NCBI GenBank assembly: GCA_963693085.1 | Contig: OY856412.1 | Span: 1,122,771,244-1,122,835,243, forward strand | Direction: 5' to 3' | From: Alisma plantago-aquatica | Lineage: Eukaryota > Streptophyta > Magnoliopsida > Alismatales > Alismataceae | DNA length: 64,000 nucleotides | In this document: positions 24,671 through 36,440 of the stretch, one piece after another | Position numbering within the stretch: the first letter of the stretch is position 1 | Layout of the letters: the number at the start of each line of letters is the position of its first letter | Program-made: the position numbers and the translations under genes | Notes under the pieces: model-generated | The model's input: only the letters and a program-made list of their open reading frames with translations | Database searches by the model: none | Told to the model about the DNA's origin: nothing

Positions 24671-27250
24671 GAAACGGAGTAAACACTCCCAAATAGGCAA
24701 CATATGTCTCTAAATCGTCCCGTGACTCTCCGGTGAGGACTTATCATATAATCTATTAATTTACTGTTCTGATGTTATTTTCTATTTATATTCTTATTTT
24801 CTTACATATGATTCTATATCTATATATTTGAGTTTACAACTCTATTTCCGACTCTATGTCCATTATCTCAGCATTATGGACTAACTTAAATATAATCTAG
24901 ATCTATCTTTTGAAATCTAAAAATCTAGTTTCTTGTTCTAGCTTGACTCAATGTCTAAGTCCATGAGTATAAACTATTAATGCTCTTATAATGACTATTC
25001 TTGATCTCATGGTAAAATTATCATCTTCCAATATATATTGTAAAAAAAAGATATTCTGAATCTAAGGAACAAAATTAGACATATTATCTAAACACAAAAA
25101 AATAGATTTCTTGGACATGGCCCACTGACTTGTAGTAAGTTAAAATCCTACTCTCACTGCTCCTTAGTAAGATGGTTCTGACTCTCTCATGAAAATCCAA
25201 GGGCTGTGTCAGATTCACATCCTTTCTTTTGATCAACATCTTTAGGGTCATACATATTTCATCAAAACATGTGATTAGGTGCACCATTATCGGGGTATAC
25301 TAGGTTTGGATACTAATGTATTTTTGTAGATGTTTCTTTAATAATCATAATAATATTGGAATCCATATTCTAAGTTCATTGTGGAAAATAGCTTATTTAC
25401 ACACTACTACCTCATACCATGGTTCATATGCATCCAAGTAGTTATTATTGTCATTAATACATAATATTCATAGAGCTTAGGATTATACATATAATATTCA
25501 TGTTCTAATATTTTATCACTATATATAAGCTACGATTTGTATCATTTTATTAGGACCATTAAGATAGTCATAATATATACTTACTACGTGTATTCTATGT
25601 ACACAGCGTCGTCACATACTATGAATTAGCTTTTACCGAGATTCCAGTTTATCATCCCCATTAGTCCTAAGTCTATTAAGTGATAAGTACGTATTCCAGT
25701 ATCACTTCAGCCTTTTTCTCGTTGGATTCTGCTTAGTTCAAGCGACATGGGCAATATAAAACAATAGAGTGGTAAGGTGATAAAGCAGAGCAATACAAGA
25801 GCAAATAACATAACCAAACAACACCAAAATGTGGTACAAAATAGAGCACACTACCACAACAGCCTACACATGGATAATCCATGGTCATGCTTAACAAACC
25901 AGGGGTGTCAAGACACCCTCGGCGGTCCTTGCGCATGCCAAGAAAAGGTCAGAGCAGTGAAGTCGCCCTGCCACGGCCGCGTGCACTAGGGAAAGGCGGG
26001 CGAGAACTGTCGGCGAGCAATAGGGCTTCACGCCCACACGAAGTCGATCGAGCCGATCATAGAGGTGCAGAGGAAAATGGCGAGGTGGTCAGCGTGGAGC
26101 AGGGCAGCGACGCCGGCCACCTCAACGCTCAAATCCGGCCGAAACAAGGAAAGATCAGGGAGAGGTACAAAACTGTGGCTGAGGCTTGGAAGCAGAAGAA
26201 GAGGATTCCACGGGAGAATAGATGCTTCCTTGTCGACTGTTTCTGGGCTGTGCAGGCCTGGTTGTCCTCCGGCGGAGGGTGCCAACCTGCTGCTGCTGTG
26301 GGCGCTATAGGGTACGCCAACCCAGAGGCTTGCAGCACAAGGGAAGGTCAGGGCCGCGTTCCTGGGGCATCGTAGATGGTGTTGGAGCAAGGAATCATAG
26401 CAAGGTGGTGCGAGGGCCGAGAACGATGGTAGGGAGCTCGAGGTTGAAGATGAAGTAGGTGGCGGGTGGCTAAAGTGAGGGAGGCGGAATTGATGGTGGA
26501 GGAGGGTTTACGGAAGTGCCCGGAAGCTTTAAGAACGACCATGAAGACAAATGAAATGCTAAGAGACGAGTTGCAACTTGGTAGCGGGAAGAAAGTGGTG
26601 GCCGAGAAGGGTGTTTCTTATAGGGATGTTTCTAGGGTTCGTGCAAGAGGTCGTTGGATACGAATCGGTCTCCCGAAGACAGAGCATCTTTTGGTTTCAA
26701 AAATGAGCAATTAAATCGCGAGATATTCACAAATCAAGCGGGTTGTCTTGTTTCCTTTTTGGACCAAGGTTGAAGGAGGTGATCCAATGGCTGTACTTAG
26801 CCTTGTTCTAGCGGGCCAGATTCGACGGCTGGGAAAAAGCAACCAAGGCAAAAATAGACTTTATTGAGAGATTTTCATGCATTTAAAACCCTTACTTTCC
26901 CAAATTTATTTCCCCTTTCAAATAAAGTATGATGGGTCCCAAAATTTGACTAGGCGTTTCCAAAAATGTCTAGAATATTCTCCTACCCTTAGTTTCTAGG
27001 TTGGGTTATCAAATTAATAAATATAATTAATAGTTGATAAATATTTGATAATGCATAACTAATTATTTAAAAATCATAAAATATTAGAATTTTAAGTTTC
27101 CTCTTATTTATATGTTATCATTGATTAGGAAATTTTTTAGTTTAACATAGAAATCAATATTATTTAAAATGACCTTTTTGCAATATGTGACCATAAAGGA
27201 TGTGCTAATAGGGAAATTGAAATTAAATACCTGAAAATGAGGATGTTACA

Positions 27251-27425
27251 GAAACATTTTATGATATAATAAATCATGGAAGAGTTCTCTATATATTGTG
27301 ATAATGTCTAAAAATATAATAACATACCCCTTAATAGAGAAACATTTTATGGCATAAGTTGAAATCTAATAATGGAAGAGTTCTCTATATAGTGTGATAA
27401 CTTCTTAAAGATCTAATACAAAATG
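27251..27425. repeat. Short direct repeat next to element A
   Basis: GAAACATTTTATG, a TAAT(A)ATGGAAGAGTT core and CTCTATATA...GTGATAA occur at about 27251-27310 and again at about 27342-27405, an imperfect two-copy tandem repeat of about 90 bp at the right border of A. Confidence 0.7.
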
Positions 27426-29635
27426 AAGAAACTAAAGAATTATTTCTTACTATGTATATCAAAGAAATATATATTTCTTATAATTAGACATCTAAACAAA
27501 TTGTACAATCATTTATGTTGACTTCACATGTTGTGAAGGTAAGCAAGGACTACTCATGGCTATGTTATAACGATATTCAAAATGATTTCCATCATGGTTC
27601 TTTGACCTACATGTGTTTATTTAGGTAGAAGATCTTTAGTAAGGTATGTGGAGAGTCATGTTAACCCCTCATTGTGAAAATAATGTTATCATGTTGGTAA
27701 AGAACTATTTTAATGATTGATAATCAATATAATTTTGTCTAAATATAGCGAAGCTGGATATTTCTAATTATTCTCTTGGAAGTAGAATAAGATCTATATA
27801 TTGATTGTTTCTTTTATGGACTTTTTGGACATTATGCGAGGATTGATTAAACTTCTAATCGTTCATGCTTGATTGGTTGGCATGCCTTGTCTCTTACTAA
27901 TTATAATTCCATTATTATAGTTGAAGGAGACTATATTCCACTGTTTCATTTTGATGGTGACATATTAGTTTTTATAGTTCCTTGACCTTTCCTAATTATA
28001 AGAGAATACATGTAAAAAATATTAGTGTATGTGTCAAAGACTCAAGGAAATTGGTCTACTACATAATAATGATGGAAAAAAGAAGGTGACATTAGTAAAA
28101 ACACTAATATAACAATTCAATTAAATAATCTTAGTTCCATGTATTTTTGTTGTGGAGGAAATCACTATGTAAGTTCTCAACAACAAGGGTTTCAAACGAG
28201 ACAATTTAGAAAAGTAACTTATGTTTCATTATGATATATGATTCCTTTAATTGGTTTTGAACTTGTGGTTGAAGAGTCTTTATAATATTATGCTAAAAAA
28301 ATTAATTTAGAATACCATTTGAATATAAAAGTTCTTTATGTAAAGGTCTTTTACTTATAACCATTAGGAATGTAACATAGAACCATAGTTTTTATTTGAA
28401 TATACATACATTTTGGTACCATATATCACTTGTGCAAGTTTCTACAATAGTTTTAAGGGATTGTATGGGCCTCAATATGTGCCATTTATGCAAAAATTAT
28501 GTTGAAATGACAAAAAGACCATGTTCTGATGGAGCAACAGTAACTTTTAGTAGTCAAGGGAATCATGACATACATGAGGAATACTTATTTAAAATAACAT
28601 TTTAGAAACCTCTATCATAAGTGAAGTTAATAGGGGCACATAATATTAAATTATCTCAACCGAAATAAGAGTCATGATATGGTGCTAGGGGAAGATATAA
28701 AATTGTTTATTTACTGGGCCAAAGAATCTTAACATTGAGAAAGGACCATGGTATGTTTGGTAAATCTCTTTATTACACATTGGTGGGTCAAGATTGTAAA
28801 TTGAAGAAACTGCTCCTAGGTAAATTATTTAAAGGTGAATCCGTAATGTTGGAAAGTACCTTGAAGATAAGGATAATAAAGATCTTTAGTGTATCAATGT
28901 TATCAATATGGTTAGTTCTTATCACATGATTATTCTATTTCATGGAAACATTGTCACATATTAATTTTATTTTTTTATATGTTTAAGCTTGCAATCAATC
29001 AAACAACACAAATGCGTTATGTTTACTTTCAATTAATATTTTATTGATTGCATATAGATAAGCCATCTCCTCTAGGAATTTATTAGTCTAATGTTTTCTA
29101 TATCGTGAATAATATATGCACTTGTATAATCATGCAATGACTATATAAATCCAATTTTAATGCATCATAGATGACAAATTATTCTCAACCCTATAAAGTA
29201 TATACAACAATATTGAGATGATGATAGTCATGAACGTGCTACAGTGATGTCATTATATATAATGTGGAAATCTCGAGTAATAAAGTTCCTTTTAATATAA
29301 TTTTACAAAGTATTATCCAGTAAATAGATAACTGTTGTTTTTGGTATAATCTTCCTATTAAATATGTGCTGATCCAACTTTGCAATTTTTATAATATAAA
29401 TAGTGTACTCCCTAAAATTTTAAGGTTTAATATATACATTAAGATAAAAGACTTCCATTTTATATGTTGTCCAAGCTATTATTTTTTCTCAAAAAGTGTT
29501 TCTTGTAGATATGAGATTTTGCAACATTGAAGTTAAAGATTGTTGCATTGGAGATGCCATTCTATTAAGGAGATCTATATATTCAATTCATAGGTGTTTA
29601 AGAGTAAAATAAAGTGGACTTTGAAAGAAAATGTC
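27426..29635. other. AT-rich stretch, no gene recognised
   Basis: No open frame longer than about 70 codons and no motif I can assign. Short frames at 28396-28605 and 28735-28929 have protein-like composition but stops on both sides and no family match. It may be a heavily decayed element; I cannot support more. Confidence 0.4.
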
Positions 29636-30990
29636 AAGGTGTGCCTAAGGTAATTTTATGATATACATTTACAATAGATGTTTTCATCTCAAGACAATTT
29701 ATTTTTCTTTTAAAAAAATTTAAAATTAAAACTAAAAAGAAATAGAAAGATATGATCTTAGTTGTTATCCCAATAATTTTGAACTTCATGAACAAAATAC
29801 ATACATTTATCTCAATTTTGATATAAAAAAATCCATCAATTTGGACATACAACTACAACAACAAAAGTTCAAATTGACGAAGGTGGAAAAGTGTGACATA
29901 TGTTTCCATACATACAATAAGGCGCCACACCCAGTTTAGAAAGGGGACATTCTACTTCTGGATATTTTATATGGGTCTCATCCCAACACGTATCTCCTTC
30001 ATACATGCTCATGGGGATATGTTCACTTGTCCACTTTATGAGTGGTTCTACGAGATTTGTGGTCGGGAATGTGAAATGTTCTATTTTTTACCTATGGGGT
30101 GAAATAGTAGGATATATTTGATCTAATTATTTTCCATGCAAGACAAATTATATAATATTCTAAGTTCCTCTAATTCATTTGGATAGATCTTCAACGTTAG
30201 GTCTCCTTATTGTGGTTGGAGTCATTTGTGGTGTTTATATTTCACACAAGTGATTATTGTTCAACTGTAGCCATCATCCATCCTCATTGATAGATTCCTA
30301 TACGATTTGTGAAGGTGTGCCTAAGATAATTTTAGGATATATATTTACAATAGATGTTTTCATCTCAAGTTAATTTAATTGTCTTTCACTTTAAAACAAA
30401 ATTAAAAATAAAATTAAAAAGAAATAGAAAATTATGATTTAGTTGTTTCTCCAATAATTCAGAACTTCATGAACAAGCATCATACATTTATCTCGATTTT
30501 GGTATAAAAAAATCCATCCATTTGAACATACTTACAACTATAACAAGAAATTTTAAAATTGACTAAGGTGCAAGAGTGTGACATATGTTTCTATACATAC
30601 AATAAGGCACCACACCCTATTTACATAAGGTACATCCTACTTTTGGATATTTTAGATGTGTGTCATCCCAGCAAGTATCTTCGTCATACATGCTCGTGAA
30701 GATATGCTCATTTGTCTACTTTGTGAGTGGTTTTATGAGATATGTGGATGGGAATATGAAATGCTTTGTTTCTTATCTTTGGGGTAAAGTAGTAGGATAT
30801 TTGATATGATTATTTGGCATGCAGGACAAAGTCTAGAATATTTTAAGGTCCTCTAATTCATTTGAGTAAATCTTCAATACCGGGTCTCCTTATTGTGGAT
30901 GCAATCATTTATGGCGTTTATATTCCACACAAATGATTATTGTGGAACTTTAGCCATCATCCGTCATCATTGATAGATTCCTATACAATC
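29636..30990. repeat. 676-bp tandem duplication
   Basis: Two head-to-tail copies, about 29636-30311 and 30312-30990. Both start AAGGTGTGCCTAAG and end near ATTGATAGATTCCTATAC. Landmarks recur at the same spacing: ACAATAGATGTTTTCATCTC, AAAAAAATCCATC, GCACCACACCC, GAGTGGTT and CCATCATCC. The copies differ by many substitutions and small indels, so the duplication is old. No coding content is supported; frames such as 29893-30102 are not conserved in the second copy. Confidence 0.85.
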
Positions 30991-32704
30991 TAAGTAGCTT
31001 ACATACAAAATCTCATACTCACAAAATATATGGTGATATTATTTTTTGTATTTAATTTATGAAACTGACTTAACACAAATGAAAATATACAACTATAGAC
31101 AATGCAAGGAAAATAAATCAAACATATCCACATGGACACACATTGTTAGTTTTGTGGTAGTCAAGTTGAAGAGTTCTCTCATAATCAACTACAATGGATA
31201 TTTTTGCACCTCAAAAGGTTTAAGTCTTTGAATAGTTTAAACCAAAAATGAATAAGAATATATTTTAGGATTATCTTCTTTAGGGTACAAACTTCCACGC
31301 AAAATTTACTTAATAGTATTGCAAGAAAAAGCTATTTATTTATCTACCAGTATTAACAAATAATATTTAACTCAAGACAACACCTCAAAAAACTCAACAC
31401 AATAACCAACATATTTACCTACTATTAGAAATTACTTCTTGTTCATGTAGAACTCTCTTTGATAAAACTGATAATATAACTTGACAGATATCATATCCGC
31501 AGTGCAATGAGGGGAAGACATACAGTTTGGTTTCAACTTGATGCATAATATGCAGGACAAACATCAGATTCTGATGGCACGTTCATTAATAGTCACATGA
31601 AATTGGGCATATAGTTTTGAAACAAAAAGCTTAGCTACCAATTCTAACAAAAAATAATAAACTCCAAACAGCACTCAAAAAGGCTCCAAACAAAAACTAA
31701 GGTATTTACTTTGAGCCAGCAAGTTACTTCTTGTTTATGAAAACTCTCCTTCCATAATTCGATAATATAACTTGACAAGTACCAGATCAGACAATACCAT
31801 GAGGGGGAAGAGATACGGAAGCGGCTTCAATTTCATGCAGGATACACACCAACACCAGATTCCAACACAACAATTTTATCTAAGAGGCAGGGAACATGAG
31901 CATGAGGCACGCTGAAGATGAGGAGAGATTCTTACGGCTTGCATTAATTAGTAGGTGATCTGTGAGTGGCTTGAAATGAAAGGCAGATGCTGATCACAAA
32001 ATTGAATACGTCATACAAATTCGAGTTACTACATAATGCACTTACTTTTGCTGTAAAAAGGACGTACTACAATTCATGGATTCACTCAGTAGGACTGGAT
32101 GACGTTAGTCCGTTCATAGTCGTCCACAACTGACAAACAACGCCACCTTCGACAATGAAGTCATTATTAAACACTGTCTGCTCCGATTCTGCTAACCCAT
32201 GATTGGATGATGGTGGTTTGCTATTCAGGAACTACGCCACCTAGATGAATCACAAGGACGTGCTCTTCTCGTGGACCCGCCGTGATTGAGGATGCGGCAG
32301 AGCAACCACGATGCCGATGATGAATGAAGTTAGAACTAGAGTGATGGATCTGAAACGGCTACAGATATAAATATTGGAAGAGTCCCCCATTACTGGTAGA
32401 TTATACAGACGGCAGTCAGTAGTCCATCCATAGAAGTAGATCAAAGAGCGCCAAACTTCAAATATGGTTAGCATTGTTATCAAAACCACAATAGGCTTCT
32501 CATTTCTCAACTAAAAAGTTGACCAGATAATTACTAGCATTCAATCGTAACTCCGCTATCTAGTAGAGGTTTTGGCACATGAATAACATAATATAATTTT
32601 GTATATGCTGAAGCCAAAAGTAGGTCTTCTAATTAGAGAACACTCAGCCAATATAATGAAATATATTATATGTGCTCAACGCGTGTATTATAAGATCGTA
32701 AACA
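30991..32704. other. Unassigned stretch with a diverged internal duplication
   Basis: Two related blocks about 293 bp apart (about 31428-31600 and 31720-31880) share TTACTTCTTGTT, GATAATATAACTTGACA, GAGGGG(A)AGA, and CATGCAGGA words. On the minus strand an 86-codon frame (32250-32510) has two hydrophobic stretches (VVLITMLTIF and LVLTSFIIGIVVAL). It matches nothing I know and may be chance. Confidence 0.45.
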
Positions 32705-33150
32705 ATAAAGCTGCGTTTGTTACGTGGTGAATTATGGTGACAGGGAATGATGGTAAAACAAAAATATTATTTGTTTGTCATGGTGATAGGGAAGCATGGT
32801 GGATCCATGGTGAATTTGTGATGAATTTGATCTATTTTTGTCCCTATGAAAAAGTATGGTGAATCATGGTGAAAGAGGTTTCTTTCAAGACTCCACTACT
32901 CATTTAGATAAATGTTCAAAAAAAAATTCTAATAAATATTATTCTTACTTGTGTGGGGTGTTTTTTATAAAACAAAATCTCTTCCCTATCACTATAACCA
33001 TGTAACAAACAATATTTTTTAAGTTTTTCACTATTACCATCACTATCACTATGCACATGTTACCAAACAACACATTTTAATAATTTTTCTAAAACCATCA
33101 CGGTCCCTATCCCCGTCACTCTCTCTATCCCCATCACCATCAATTTTATC
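32705..33150. mobile_element. Fold-back, MITE-like repeat
   Basis: The left side is full of ATGGTGA/GGTGATAGGGA words and the right side of their complements (TCCCTATCAC, CCATCAC). One clear pair is 32760-32794 against 32981-33020: AAATATTATTTGTTTGTCAT matches the reverse complement of the right arm with few changes. The outer ends also pair loosely. This looks like a small non-autonomous inverted-repeat element, but I cannot fix exact termini or a target duplication. Confidence 0.5.
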
Positions 33151-35490
33151 ATCATCTTAAGATCATATTCAAGGGGAATAACACCGCTCCCTTGTGGAAA
33201 CCCTTGTCAAATATGATTAACATTTCCGTTACGGAACGGGGACATCCAGTCTTTGACGAGGAACTCGGATGACAAAAAGCCCAACTTTTATCAGGGAAAT
33301 GAAAAACCGAAACGAGAACTGATGCTTAGAAGAGTAAAATAGTAGATTATTATTTGTTAATATAGTAGCGTATATGTATTATACAAAATGCGTTTTCTAA
33401 ATATATAAAATTTTAAAATATTATAGTAAATATTATATCTTATCAATTATTTCTAACATTAATACAACACCATCGTCAAATACCTACTCAAGTAATGTTT
33501 ATAAAGGTGATTTTTTTACTTATTTTAGCTAGAAACTTAAGTCTATGTAATATATAAATCGGTCCTAGGTCAAGCCACAGTCGGACCAGGAAGATCACAA
33601 TTTAAAATTCACAAACCACGCTTCGGACTGTACATGTAATTATCCAAGAACATTCTGGACCGAATCGACTGATCCGTCCAGTTAAGCTGGCTGCACCGAA
33701 TTTGCTCAACCTGATTAAGTTGGGCATTTATTACTTTTGAGAAAATTACTATAATATTTAACTTGTAATTTTACAATAATTGTATTTTTTATTTTTTTGT
33801 ACAACGCTTCTATAAGTAACAAATCAGGGTATGAGTTTACCTTAGCAATGAACATGTATAAAATTGTAGTTCAAAAGTTTCAGAAAGGTCGCCTGTGTCA
33901 ATATATAAGTTGAGTTTGAGTCATATTATGCGGTTTCAAATATAACTCATTTCGGGCTAGTTAGGTCCGACTCATATCTACCTAATGGATTTGTGATACA
34001 GCTTTTATACATGTATGAAACATAAGTGTATGTGTCGAAATAATAATGAAATTTTGTGTTGTGAGTGTCGAACTCAGGGAATTGGGTGCTAAAAACTACT
34101 ACTAACACAAACCAAATCAGCTAGACTAAAGAAAATATTGAATTAGTTGATTATAATTAAAGGGTAAGATTATAAAAGTAACTTAAAGGATTGGTTTTAA
34201 ACATATCAATGAAATGTCTAGGAGTACATCTTTCACCATAGTATACTCTGCACTTAATTTCAACCTACCTATAAACAAATTAACTTTTATGTATGAATTA
34301 GGAGTTTGAAGGTAGTACTACCCCATTTTGGATCGTAATACCCTTGTCGAATATAGTCAAAACCGTAAGTTCTATTCCAGTATGAATGATTTATTTATTT
34401 TCTTAAATAATCTGCCTCACAATTGTAAACCCACCCATGATGTGTGTTACTAATTGTGTTAAAGTCAATTAATCTAATAATCCATCCCTTTTCAAAGTTG
34501 TTAAGTATCTACAACAGGGTCAGGGTGATCAATTGAACATGACACATCGAAATCAAATTATCAATAAAATTTTAGGTAATGAAATAAATAAATGTTGTCA
34601 AGTACAGATACACACCGGGCGACTCTTGGGTCCTAGAGAAGAAGAGGATTAGCCATGCATCTTGCACATGGTGTGACAGTTAATTTCTGGAGAAAAGAAG
34701 AACATGAATTTGTATGTGGAGAACCCTAGAACTGTGATTAATGAAGATCCCATTTGAAGATGAATATGAAGTGGACGATGTTTTGGATGCCAAATTGCTC
34801 CTCAAAATAGCTAGAACAAACACTTTTGTGTCATTTCCACTTCTCTCCCCTTCTCAATTTTAATTCCAAAAAAATGATCCTCTTGAAGGTCATAACATCT
34901 TAGGACATATAGGACCCCAATTTCTTTAGAAATAATGTGCATCTATGGATTGCACAATGTACTCCATTTTGTCAATACTACAGACTCGGTGATACCACAT
35001 TGAGTCCAAGGTACCAACTCTGCCTATTCCTTATAAGATCATGACTAAGTCAGAGCCACTGATAACAAAGTAGGTAGTATAGAGAATTCCATGTGAGATT
35101 GTGAATGTCGGGTCCATAACACCGAAATGTCTATCAGTGACACCAATGATGGTTCTGAGTGGCACCCATGATGGTTCTTAGTGCCACTGAGAGTTGTTGA
35201 TTGTATCAACTATGTCAGTGAACGTCATGCCCATTTTTCAGAGAAAATCAGTGGCACCAAGACAGATCTCTATGATACTGACTTTGCTTATAGATAGACA
35301 ATTTTCCTATAATTGCATAAGAAATTGATTAGATTGGGGTATAATATGTTAAATTCACACACAATACATGATAGAAAATAAATATTGATGCCTAGTTTAA
35401 TACAATATGAGTGAAAACATTTTGTCATCATCTAGACTCACCCAAAATAGCCTGTAAAATAACAATAAAAATGTCATCAAAATACCTAAG
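33151..35490. other. Non-coding flank left of the CACTA element
   Basis: No ORF of 60 codons or more on either strand. Around 34990-35280 words such as GTGGCACC, GTGACACC and ATGATGGTTCT recur. It ends in AAG at 35488-35490, the left copy of the CACTA target duplication. It may be old LTR-type sequence, but I see no element ends that prove it. Confidence 0.5.
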
Positions 35491-35660
35491 CACTACAACA
35501 AAATTGCCCATTAGTGGCATTTATTCTAGTGGCATTTATAAAAAAAGCCACTATCTATCTAATGTACAAGCATTTTTAATTTAAATTCCACCAAACCACC
35601 TATTATAGAGTTTATAAAAAGGACTTAACATTAAATGCATTCTTATATTTATTTAGTGGC
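35491..35660 (+). repeat. CACTA left terminal and subterminal repeats
   Basis: CACTACAACAAA is followed by inverted AGTGGCATTTAT/AAAAAGCCACT words at 35512-35555 and AGTGGCAATTT near 35657. Subterminal arrays of this kind are the binding sites for TNPA-type proteins in En/Spm. Confidence 0.85.
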
Positions 35661-36234
35661 AATTTTAAATTGCCAAACCATGACGCACGTGAAGTATTAT
35701 CTATTAGAAATTTTCATTTCACTTCTCCCACTTTTCCTTCATGCTCCCACATATGTAATAGCTAGTATCGTGGTGACTGTGGCGATTGATCTCCCCAATC
35801 CTCATTGATATTCTTTCAAAACTAACAACGCGTGGAGGAGAAATAGCCTCCTGGTCGATTGTCGCTCTCCCTAGATAACAACGTCTTGGAGGATCGAGTG
35901 CATCGACAAACTGGTGGCGATGCGTTGATCGTAGCGTGGAGGATCGCTTTCGACTACTGGCCGGCGAAGTGCCACATTGCCGACACCGAGGAAGCCAGGA
36001 GTCTACTTTGTCAACGCCGAGGAAGCCAGTTCAGCCACATTTGCTACATTGGCGCCAGGTGATTATAAATAGATTCTCTTCCCCAACCATTATCACCATC
36101 ACAATCCTCTGCTCTGTATTGATTCACACTAGTAGAGGAAGAACCGTTTATGTAAGATATATTCCTACCTCTACGATTTTCTTGCCCCTCCCTTAATTTT
36201 GCTATATTCTTGCTTTATTTTGGATTGATTTCAG

Positions 36235-36440
36235 TTTCGAGCAAGATCTGGACTGAAGTTAGAGTTCCTGGTTTACTCATTATTCCTAATTCCATGACTG
36301 ACTGGGTTAATTGCACTAGCAAGGAGAATCATTGTTTGGCAATGTGCATCCTGTACTGGTTATAAAGGGAGAGGAATAATAGAGTTCATGAGAATGTGGA
36401 GATGCAATCATGGGTTTGGTGATGGGTATCTAAACACCAC
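36235..36440 (+). pseudogene. Possible LINE ORF2 remnant
   Basis: A conceptual frame with a stop reads DWVNCTSKEN, LAMCILYWL, RERNNRVHENVEM, resembling the W..WKERN.RVF segment between RT and RNase H in plant LINEs. It is short, broken and without poly(A) or target duplication, so the call rests on this motif only. Confidence 0.35.

Larger units (their letters stand above)
1..27250 (-). mobile_element. Element A: Ty3/Gypsy chromovirus (Tekay/Del-like), nested and decayed
   Basis: A complete LTR retrotransposon read right to left: 5' LTR 24004-27250, primer binding site 23989-24000, gag about 22880-23922, protease and RT 21257-22700, RNase H and integrase start 6086-6932, integrase end and chromodomain-like tail 2167-3162, polypurine tract 2131-2146, and the 3' LTR 1-2130, cut by the window start. 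LTR ends are TGTAACATC...GACATTACA in element orientation. The gag-PR-RT-RH-INT order and the C-terminal EEAT..E tail are those of chromoviruses. Three later insertions split it: a LINE (1015-1921), a solo LTR (3163-6080) and element B (6933-21256). The coding part has many stops and is not functional. The left target duplication lies outside the window; the right flank is GAAAC. Confidence 0.9.
24004..27250 (-). repeat. 5' LTR of element A
   Basis: Starts TGTAATGTCTGCCC and ends GAGGATGTTACA on the plus strand (TG..CA), 3.25 kb. The right 1.2 kb matches bases 1-2130 once the LINE is removed. It contains a TA microsatellite, a 60-bp direct repeat and a GC-rich block (about 25880-26700) where long ORFs overlap on both strands. 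These ORFs match no family I know and lie in LTR sequence, so I do not call them genes. Confidence 0.9.

Noticed and set aside
26044..26100. Common origin of LTR A and LTR D from the shared TCGATC..GAGCCGAT words near 49818
   Set aside because: The similarity stops after about 30 bases and the LTR ends differ, so shared ancestry is not supported.
25881..26542. Long ORFs in the GC-rich block of the A 5' LTR as a captured gene
   Set aside because: Frames are open on both strands because of composition, and in the 3' LTR copy (1-510) they are broken differently; no domain is visible.
28396..28929. Short frames that might be an endogenous pararetrovirus movement protein
   Set aside because: Only a few scattered residues (LVQV, GLN) resemble that family, spacing is off, stops are frequent and no RT or coat motif is nearby.
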